In this document: positions 1 through 5,010 of the stretch, piece after piece
Layout of the letters: every line of letters starts with the position of its first letter
How positions within the stretch are numbered: the stretch's first letter is position 1
Source: Clostridia bacterium
GTDB lineage: Bacteria; Aerophobota; Aerophobia; Aerophobales; AE-B3A
Assembly: GCA_009618505.1 (NCBI GenBank)
Contig: WJOQ01000352.1
Span: 1 to 9,865, forward strand
Length of the DNA: 9,865 bases
Reading direction: 5' to 3'
Position numbers and translations under genes: made by a program
Notes under the pieces: model-generated
Told to the model about the DNA's origin: nothing
The model's input: the letters and a program-made list of their open reading frames with translations, nothing else
The model's database searches: none

Positions 1-178
1 AAGTTCTCGTCATTATAGTTCTCTAGATGTGCAAAGCGTGAACCTTTGATGGTGACATCAGGTTGCGCAGTATTCTCACAATGACTTTCCGGCCCTTTTT
101 CTTGTCTGGGACTTGTTGATATCATTCCTTTTGGGCAAGATCCTGTCAGATAAGATTTTGCGTGCTGGAGAAGTGACC
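1..178. other. 5' edge region, no supported gene
   Basis: No gene can be supported here. On the plus strand the only frame open at the edge closes at TGA 47-49 after about 15 codons, and those residues resemble nothing I recognise; they could be the last codons of a cut-off upstream gene. On the minus strand a frame is open from about 229 to the edge with an ATG at 125-123. Its only Shine-Dalgarno-like sequence abuts that ATG, and the translation is not recognisable. The partner histidine kinase (PrsK type) that often accompanies regulators like the one downstream is not visible in this part of the window. Confidence 0.5.
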
Positions 179-206
179 TTGACTTGTCTAACGATCCTAT
201 TAAAAT
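179..206 (+). promoter_or_regulatory. sigma-70-type promoter for the response regulator
   Basis: TTGACT (179-184) is separated by 16 bases from TAAAAT (201-206). Each hexamer matches the housekeeping consensus at five of six positions. Transcription would begin near 213, giving a leader of about 100 bases before the ATG at 316. This supports a constitutive or weakly regulated supply of the activator and argues against translation starting at the in-frame TTG at 184, which lies inside this promoter. It is a sequence match only. Confidence 0.55.
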
Positions 207-302
207 ACAATTATGTGGGTTAAAAAGAGAGGGTTATTCGGAACAGGAATTATCCTATTCTGGTTTAGCGGAGAGGCCGGCGGAGCAACGGTCGCATCAG
301 TC

Positions 303-310
303 AAGGGGAG
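303..310 (+). promoter_or_regulatory. ribosome binding site fixing the regulator start
   Basis: AAGGGGAG lies five bases before ATG 316. It is the only strong Shine-Dalgarno sequence near the start. The receiver domain's first beta strand begins immediately after this ATG, so the 44 codons upstream (from TTG 184) are rejected as coding. Confidence 0.75.
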
Positions 311-315
311 CAATA

Positions 316-1683
316 ATGAAGACGGTCCTGGTAGTTGAGGACGATAAGGACCTCAGGAGGCTGATGTACCGGGCTCTGAGAGGCTCCTACAGAATTCTTT
401 CGGCTGAGAATAGGCTGGAAACGATTCAAATAATAGAGAAAAATCGGGTGGATCTGGTATTACTTGATTTACGCCTTCCTCCGGCAACAGGAACTCCTGA
501 AGAAGGAATGAGAGCCCTGGAAGAGATAGGAAGAATTGACTCTGAGATTAAAGTAGTAGTAATGACCGGGGATAGAGGTAAAGAGACCTCCTTGAAAGCA
601 ATAGAGAAGGGTGCCCATGACTACTTCGCCAAACCGTTCGACCTTGAAGAAATGAAAATTGTCATCAAAAGAGCTCTTCACATTCAAACCTTGGAGAGAG
701 AGAATCAGTGTCTACGCCAGAGACTGTCCCAGAAGGTTGGACTTCACAATATCATCAGTGGAAGTCATAAAATGAAATTGGTCTTAGACTTAGTTAGGAC
801 AGTTGCTCAGAGTGACTGTACTGTACTTATCCGTGGAGAAACCGGTACCGGGAAAGACATGGTGGCTGAGGCCATCCACTATAGCGGCCCCAGACGTAAT
901 CAGTCTTTTATACCCCTAAATTGTGCTGCAATACCGGAAACACTCTTGGAGAGTGAACTCTTCGGATATGAGAAAGGAGCCTTCACCGATGCAACTAGAG
1001 GTAAGCCAGGCAAGTTTGAACTAGCCTCTCTAGGAACTTTGTTCCTGGACGAAATTGGCGACATGAGTCTAACCATGCAAGCGAAAATATTGAGAGTTAT
1101 TCAAGATCGTTCCTTCGAGAGATTGGGAGGTATCAAGCCAATAAGGGTCAGCACTCGTCTCATCGCTGCTACTAACAAGAACCTGGAAGAACTCACAGCC
1201 AAAGAAGCTTTCAGGGATGACCTATACTATCGCCTAAACGTGGTATCAATTCCTCTCCCTCCTCTGCGCGAGAGAAAGGAGGACATCCCTCTTTTAGTAG
1301 ACCATTTCTTAAAAGAACACAATAAGGGGAGTGATAGAAAAGTAAAAGGAGTCTCTTCTAGAGCCCTGAAATTATTAATGGATCATGATTGGCCGGGTAA
1401 TGTCAGGGAGCTAGAGAACGTCATCGAAAGGGCCGTAGTTCTAAGAAGGACAGGCATGGTTTCAGAAGAAAGTATCTCTTTGTTGCCAGCAGTGGGAAAA
1501 TATTTGTCATTGGAAATACCTTTTAATTCTACACATACCTCACTGGCTGAGACAGAAAAGAGGCTAATTGAAAGAACTTTAGAAGCTACCCAGTGGAGTA
1601 AAAGTGAAGCAGCGAAGCTACTGGGGATACATAGAAATACTCTTAGGCGAAAAATAAAAGACTTCAATATTCATAGGGAATAG
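316..1683 (+). CDS. sigma-54-dependent response regulator, PrsR/NtrC type
   Basis: This 455-residue cytoplasmic transcription activator hydrolyses ATP to remodel sigma-54 RNA polymerase after phosphorylation by a sensor kinase. Residues 1-125 form a receiver domain with acidic pair D9/D10, phospho-acceptor D51, T84 and K107. Its loop after D51 is lengthened (LPPATGTPEEG), a trait of the PrsR family tied to exosortase/exopolysaccharide loci. Residues 145-385 form the AAA+ domain: Walker A GETGTGKD (174-181), sigma-54 contact loop GAFTDA (221-226, a known variant of GAFTGA), Walker B LFLDE (242-246), and arginines R300/R306 in the FRDDLYYRLN segment. Residues 411-455 are a Fis-type HTH (SEAAKLLGIHRNTLRRKI). 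The protein is full length. The ATG is set by AAGGGGAG and the domain boundary. It sits upstream of a perfect sigma-54 promoter, so it probably drives the following operon. No kinase gene lies in the window. The general family is certain; the PrsR subtype is probable. Confidence 0.93.
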   Translation: MKTVLVVEDDKDLRRLMYRALRGSYRILSAENRLETIQIIEKNRVDLVLLDLRLPPATGTPEEGMRALEEIGRIDSEIKVVVMTGDRGKETSLKAIEKGAHDYFAKPFDLEEMKIVIKRALHIQTLERENQCLRQRLSQKVGLHNIISGSHKMKLVLDLVRTVAQSDCTVLIRGETGTGKDMVAEAIHYSGPRRNQSFIPLNCAAIPETLLESELFGYEKGAFTDATRGKPGKFELASLGTLFLDEIGDMSLTMQAKILRVIQDRSFERLGGIKPIRVSTRLIAATNKNLEELTAKEAFRDDLYYRLNVVSIPLPPLRERKEDIPLLVDHFLKEHNKGSDRKVKGVSSRALKLLMDHDWPGNVRELENVIERAVVLRRTGMVSEESISLLPAVGKYLSLEIPFNSTHTSLAETEKRLIERTLEATQWSKSEAAKLLGIHRNTLRRKIKDFNIHRE

Positions 1684-1700
1684 GCAAAAGGCTTTGCCTA
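1681..1700 (+). repeat. perfect inverted repeat at the regulator stop codon
   Basis: An 8-base arm TAGGCAAA (1681-1688) and its exact complement TTTGCCTA (1693-1700) flank a four-base loop. The stop codon TAG is the first triplet of the left arm. No T-run follows (the next bases are AAAATTG), so it is not a standard intrinsic terminator. It may protect the mRNA 3' end, terminate weakly, or be a protein-binding palindrome upstream of the operon promoter. Ten of 12 bases of its right half (1690-1701) recur at 2022-2033, close to the sigma-54 promoter. Confidence 0.5.
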
Positions 1701-2058
1701 AAATTGTATGCTTAGAAGCAAAAATCCCTGAACTCTAATACCAACCGGGAAATACCTAAGCCTCCAGGCATATCATACGGTGTTTATGTCTAGATAGAAA
1801 CTCAGGCAAGAAGATAATAATAAATAATAATCTGGCACATCCGCATCATAGCATACATATCGCAGTAACACTATGGAATGCTTGGGTACATTCTCCCCTT
1901 AGCAAACACCTTGCACCATAATGGTACAACCGAACTAATTTGTGTCATTGCTCTCATGCCATTTCCGCCTTCCGAATACTCCTCATAAAATCGACAGATC
2001 AACTTAGGAACATCTTTGAATAGCCTTGCCTAACTTCTTTTTTCTCGTCCTGAAGAAT
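1701..2058. other. non-coding regulatory stretch before the operon
   Basis: I see no credible gene on either strand: the open frames are short and lack ribosome binding sites. The stretch is AT-rich and holds one clear imperfect palindrome (1911-1929), listed separately. About 360 bases between an activator gene and its presumed target promoter is ample room for upstream activating sequences and DNA looping. Confidence 0.5.
1911..1929. promoter_or_regulatory. candidate activator-binding palindrome
   Basis: TTGCACCAT and ATGGTACAA are inverted about a single central base (1920), with eight of nine pairs complementary. The site is centred about 140 bases upstream of the -24 element, the usual distance range for enhancer sites of sigma-54 activators with Fis-type HTH dimers. 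I found no second clear copy, although most such activators bind paired sites. The role as an activator site is inference. Confidence 0.35.
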
Positions 2059-2073
2059 TGGCACAATATTTGC
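2059..2073 (+). promoter_or_regulatory. sigma-54 (RpoN) -24/-12 promoter
   Basis: TGGCAC (2059-2064), five bases, then TTGC (2070-2073). This matches the RpoN consensus TGGCAC-N5-TTGC at every position, with the invariant GG and GC ten bases apart. A further T precedes the -24 element, as in many strong sites. Transcription is predicted to start near 2085, about 36 bases before the glycosyltransferase ATG. A sigma-54 activator is encoded just upstream, which makes chance occurrence unlikely. Confidence 0.88.
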
Positions 2074-2120
2074 CATATTGCCTCAAGAGAAAACAGGTAG
2101 AAAGTGAAAAAGGCCTAATA

Positions 2121-3629
2121 ATGAATTTAACGACTATCCTCATTTATTCAGTGATGATATTGTTTGGAGTTGGGGTGGCAAGCCTATATCGGCATCTCAT
2201 TGATATGTACCGGTTTGAAAAGACATATTTGAAGAAACCAGATATCGATGTGAGGAACGTGCTGGCAGAAGCATCTCGTAATGGGGGCCTACCCTATTTT
2301 GCCATCATGGTTCCGGCCAGAGAAGAAGTGAGAGTGATAGAGAATACTATCAGGAGACTAGAGCAATTCGACTATCCGAAATATAGCTATGAAATATTAA
2401 TCATTACCGATGAAAGGGAGGTACTCAGTAATCCTGGCGAGAATACTGCCAATGTTGCGCGAATCGTAGCCCAAGAATTAAACGAAAAATACCACAGAGA
2501 ATTTATTAAAGTCGGTATCGTGCCAGTGGCATTTGACGGTTATTACTCTGGTCAAATAGACGGAAAAAACAATCGGTCCACCAAGGGAAGGGCATTAAAT
2601 TGGGGCTTAAGACAAATAGCAGATAATGTTGACATGATAGGTGTCTACGATGCCGACGCCAGGATACACCCCCATCTACTGAAGTTTGTAGCCTCCAGGA
2701 GGCTGAAACTAAATATTGATGTAATCCAGGGACCGGTTTATCCAGTCTCTAACTACGATAAAGTCACCACAATTCCAGACTTTGCCGGTTTACATCTTGC
2801 CTGGTGGCATAGAAGCTCCTATCCAAGGCTAGGAAAAGAAAAGGATAAGTTGCAGTTCCTGGCGGGCACTAATTACTTTATTGACAAAGACCTGATAAGA
2901 CGAATCGGAGGCTGGGATTATGAAGCATTGACCGAGGATGCCGAACTTGGCTTAAGGCTCTATTCCCAAGAAAAAAGATTCGCCAAGTGGCATCCTTATG
3001 AGGAGATTGAACAAAGCCCCAAAAACTTCCGGGCATTCTTTCACCAGAGAAGAAGATGGGCCGAAGGCTTTCTACAATTGGTTCCCCAAATCAGGAAAAC
3101 CAAGATGGCGAAATGGGATAGATTGAGTATTTTATCAAGGATTTACACCGCCCCGCTAATCTGGGCGTTTACGGAAATTGGTCCGCTTCTCGGTCCAATA
3201 TTATATTTTACTCACATTTACAATAAAATTCCACCTTCACTACCCTTAATGATATACTCTTATGCTCTGCTGGTCGGGTCAATTTCTTATCTGGCCTTAT
3301 ACCCCCTAATGTACCACAAATTATACCAATACATTGAACCGAAGCCGGGTAGATCTAAACGGCTTCTGCAATATGCAAAATTAGGCGTGCTGACCATTCC
3401 TTACTGGTTGCTACAAGCTCTACCCGAAATGAGTGCTATGAAAAGGTATTTATTGAGTCAGAAAACCATGGTATGGGAAAAAACTGAAAGAACTGATGAA
3501 AGGGTCCCTGGCTCTAAATTACCAGATGAATTAGCAAAGAAGGTATCTAAGGACACCGATTCAAGAGACAACTGGACAAGAATATGGCGGCAAAATCAGC
3601 AGTTTCACATAAAGAGGGCATCAAAATGA
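2121..3629 (+). CDS. membrane processive glycosyltransferase, family 2
   Basis: This 502-residue inner-membrane glycosyltransferase resembles cellulose-synthase-type and N-acetylglucosaminyltransferases, and would polymerise sugars from a UDP-sugar and extrude the chain. An N-terminal membrane helix (about 4-22) precedes a GT-A domain (about 58-320). The domain starts with FAIMVPAREE and carries KGRALN (156-161), the metal-binding DAD (177-179), catalytic-base TED (271-273) and the product-binding QRRRW motif (309-313). About three C-terminal helices (roughly 340-365, 372-398, 415-436) and a gating-loop-like WEKTER (452-457) follow. There is no PilZ domain, so direct c-di-GMP control as in BcsA is not apparent. 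The start is ATG 2121, after a modest AAAAAGG (2107-2113). The in-frame TTG at 2058 lies inside the sigma-54 promoter, upstream of the predicted transcript start. It is the first gene of the operon, and its stop overlaps the epimerase start. The substrate is not shown; neighbouring genes suggest UDP-GlcNAc or UDP-ManNAc. Confidence 0.9.
   Translation: MNLTTILIYSVMILFGVGVASLYRHLIDMYRFEKTYLKKPDIDVRNVLAEASRNGGLPYFAIMVPAREEVRVIENTIRRLEQFDYPKYSYEILIITDEREVLSNPGENTANVARIVAQELNEKYHREFIKVGIVPVAFDGYYSGQIDGKNNRSTKGRALNWGLRQIADNVDMIGVYDADARIHPHLLKFVASRRLKLNIDVIQGPVYPVSNYDKVTTIPDFAGLHLAWWHRSSYPRLGKEKDKLQFLAGTNYFIDKDLIRRIGGWDYEALTEDAELGLRLYSQEKRFAKWHPYEEIEQSPKNFRAFFHQRRRWAEGFLQLVPQIRKTKMAKWDRLSILSRIYTAPLIWAFTEIGPLLGPILYFTHIYNKIPPSLPLMIYSYALLVGSISYLALYPLMYHKLYQYIEPKPGRSKRLLQYAKLGVLTIPYWLLQALPEMSAMKRYLLSQKTMVWEKTERTDERVPGSKLPDELAKKVSKDTDSRDNWTRIWRQNQQFHIKRASK
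3611..3618 (+). promoter_or_regulatory. ribosome binding site fixing the epimerase start
   Basis: AAAGAGGG lies seven bases before ATG 3626. This ATG overlaps the glycosyltransferase stop as ATGA (3626-3629), the classic arrangement for translational coupling. An alternative ATG at 3584 would add 14 residues without a good Shine-Dalgarno sequence. Confidence 0.7.
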
Positions 3630-4924
3630 AATCTTGGGAAGATTCTGCCAAAGAACTACCAGATATCAGGCCAGGAAGAATAAGTTTAAATGGAGCAAAA
3701 TATGCAATAGTTCTGGGTACACGACCAGAAATAATAAAAATGGCTCCAATCATCAAGGAACTCAAACAGCGAGGCATTCAGCACATAGTCATTCACTCTG
3801 GCCAGCACTATTCACCAATTATGGATTCAGATATCTTTAAAGATTTAAATCTTCCACAGCCTGATTACAATCTTAAAATTGGTTCAGGTTCTCGAGAGAA
3901 GCAGATAGAAAAAATTAGGAAAAGCCTTATAAGAGTACTCAGACATGAAGAACCAGATATTGTTCTGGTGCAGGGAGACACAAACACTGTGCTGGCAGGT
4001 GCTTACGCTGCACTCGACCTGGGTATAGAAGTAGGGCATGTAGAGGCCGGTCTGCGCTCTTATGATAGGAGAATGCCCGAAGAAATAAACAGGATACTCA
4101 CAGACTCTATTTCGAATTATTTATTTACGCCAACCTGTCAATCAAAAGAGAATCTGCTAAGAGAAGGATTTAAAGAAGAAAATATATATGTTACGGGTAA
4201 CACTATCGTGGATGCAATCTTTCAGAACCTAAGTACGGTCAGTCGTAATTCTCATATTGCAGGCAAATTGAGGCGAAGATTAAATACTCCAGAATATGTT
4301 CTTCTAACCTTGCATAGACCAAGTAATGTTGATTCCGGAGCGCAACTAAGTAGAATCCTAAGAGAAATAGCGAAAATACCTGTAAAATACGATTTAGAGA
4401 TAATATTTCCCATGCACCCCAGAACAAGAAAGATGATTTCTAAATATCAGCTCTGGAAAATGATTGCAAGAACTCAGGGGATACTTGCCACCAAAGCGAT
4501 AGATTTTCTTGATTGCTTGGAGCTCGAATCCAAGGCAAGACTTGTCATGACTGATTCCGGTGGTCTGCAGGAAGAATCTTGTATCCTGGGGGTTCCCTGC
4601 ATAACTCTAAGGGAGAACACGGAAAGGCCAGAAACCCTTGAAATTGGAAGTAATATTCTAATAGGCAAAGAATATGACAGACTACTGGATTATGTTGGTG
4701 AATCACTGAAAAAAGGAAACGGCTGGAAGAATCCTTACGGGGACGGCAAAGCTGCCCAGAGAATCGTCAGGATAGTTCAGAATAGCTGGCGCCGACGAGG
4801 ACATCAAAAAGAGAATTCTGAACTAGTCGGCAAAGCCCTTTCTGCTCTTCCAATGTCTGGAGAGAAGAGCCTGTTGTTGGCCGAGCCACGAAGAATCAGT
4901 AGTTTTTTCAAAACTGGCACTTGA
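3626..4924 (+). CDS. wecB: UDP-N-acetylglucosamine 2-epimerase, non-hydrolysing
   Basis: This 432-residue cytoplasmic enzyme interconverts UDP-GlcNAc and UDP-ManNAc, supplying activated ManNAc for surface polysaccharides. It has the GT-B fold of the WecB/MnaA family. Visible family motifs are GTRPE (31-35), QGDTN (116-120), GHVEAGLRS (137-145), PEEINR (151-156), VTGNTIVDA (189-197), TLHRPSNVD (228-236, with the conserved His H230), HPRT (264-267), TDSGGLQEE (309-317) and RENTERPE (329-336). The active-site set looks complete. The protein is longer than the usual 370-380 residues: a short N-terminal lead precedes the first strand, and a basic C-terminal tail of about 45 residues ends in RISSFFKTGT. 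Translation is probably coupled to the glycosyltransferase by the ATGA overlap. It could alternatively use a modified UDP-HexNAc substrate, since WecB-like enzymes have diversified. The family call is very secure. Confidence 0.94.
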   Translation: MKSWEDSAKELPDIRPGRISLNGAKYAIVLGTRPEIIKMAPIIKELKQRGIQHIVIHSGQHYSPIMDSDIFKDLNLPQPDYNLKIGSGSREKQIEKIRKSLIRVLRHEEPDIVLVQGDTNTVLAGAYAALDLGIEVGHVEAGLRSYDRRMPEEINRILTDSISNYLFTPTCQSKENLLREGFKEENIYVTGNTIVDAIFQNLSTVSRNSHIAGKLRRRLNTPEYVLLTLHRPSNVDSGAQLSRILREIAKIPVKYDLEIIFPMHPRTRKMISKYQLWKMIARTQGILATKAIDFLDCLELESKARLVMTDSGGLQEESCILGVPCITLRENTERPETLEIGSNILIGKEYDRLLDYVGESLKKGNGWKNPYGDGKAAQRIVRIVQNSWRRRGHQKENSELVGKALSALPMSGEKSLLLAEPRRISSFFKTGT

Positions 4925-4995
4925 AAGAACGCCCACTTTTGGACCTGCCACCTCTAATAAGAGCAGGATCTTTAACTAGTAGATTATCGGAAAAT

Positions 4996-5003
4996 AAAGG
5001 AGA
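4996..5003 (+). promoter_or_regulatory. ribosome binding site fixing the deacetylase/hydrolase start
   Basis: AAAGGAGA lies seven bases before ATG 5011 and is one of the best Shine-Dalgarno matches in the window. It selects ATG 5011 over the in-frame TTG at 4921, which overlaps the epimerase stop as TTGA and would put about 30 extra residues ahead of the signal/anchor helix. Confidence 0.75.
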
Positions 5004-5010
5004 AAATAAG

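Noticed and set aside
1..229. Minus-strand frame open to the window edge, ATG at 125-123
   Set aside because: The Shine-Dalgarno-like bases directly abut the ATG, the translation is unrecognisable, and the frame overlaps the promoter of the regulator. It may be chance and cannot be judged without sequence upstream of the window.
184..315. 44-codon N-terminal extension of the response regulator from a TTG start
   Set aside because: The TTG overlaps a good -35 element, there is no ribosome binding site before it, and the receiver domain begins exactly at ATG 316, which has AAGGGGAG at proper spacing.
1833..1847. Second TGGCAC that could be a -24 element
   Set aside because: The matching -12 position reads CATC instead of TTGC, so the essential GC is missing.
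4844..4870. Inverted repeat GCTCTTC / GAAGAGC with a 13-base loop
   Set aside because: It lies within the epimerase coding region, has a long loop and no T-run, so it is not a convincing terminator or operator.
4921..5010. 30-codon extension of the deacetylase/hydrolase from a TTG overlapping the epimerase stop
   Set aside because: It would put a non-signal-like segment ahead of the export helix, and ATG 5011 has a much stronger ribosome binding site. The TTGA overlap keeps it from being fully excluded.
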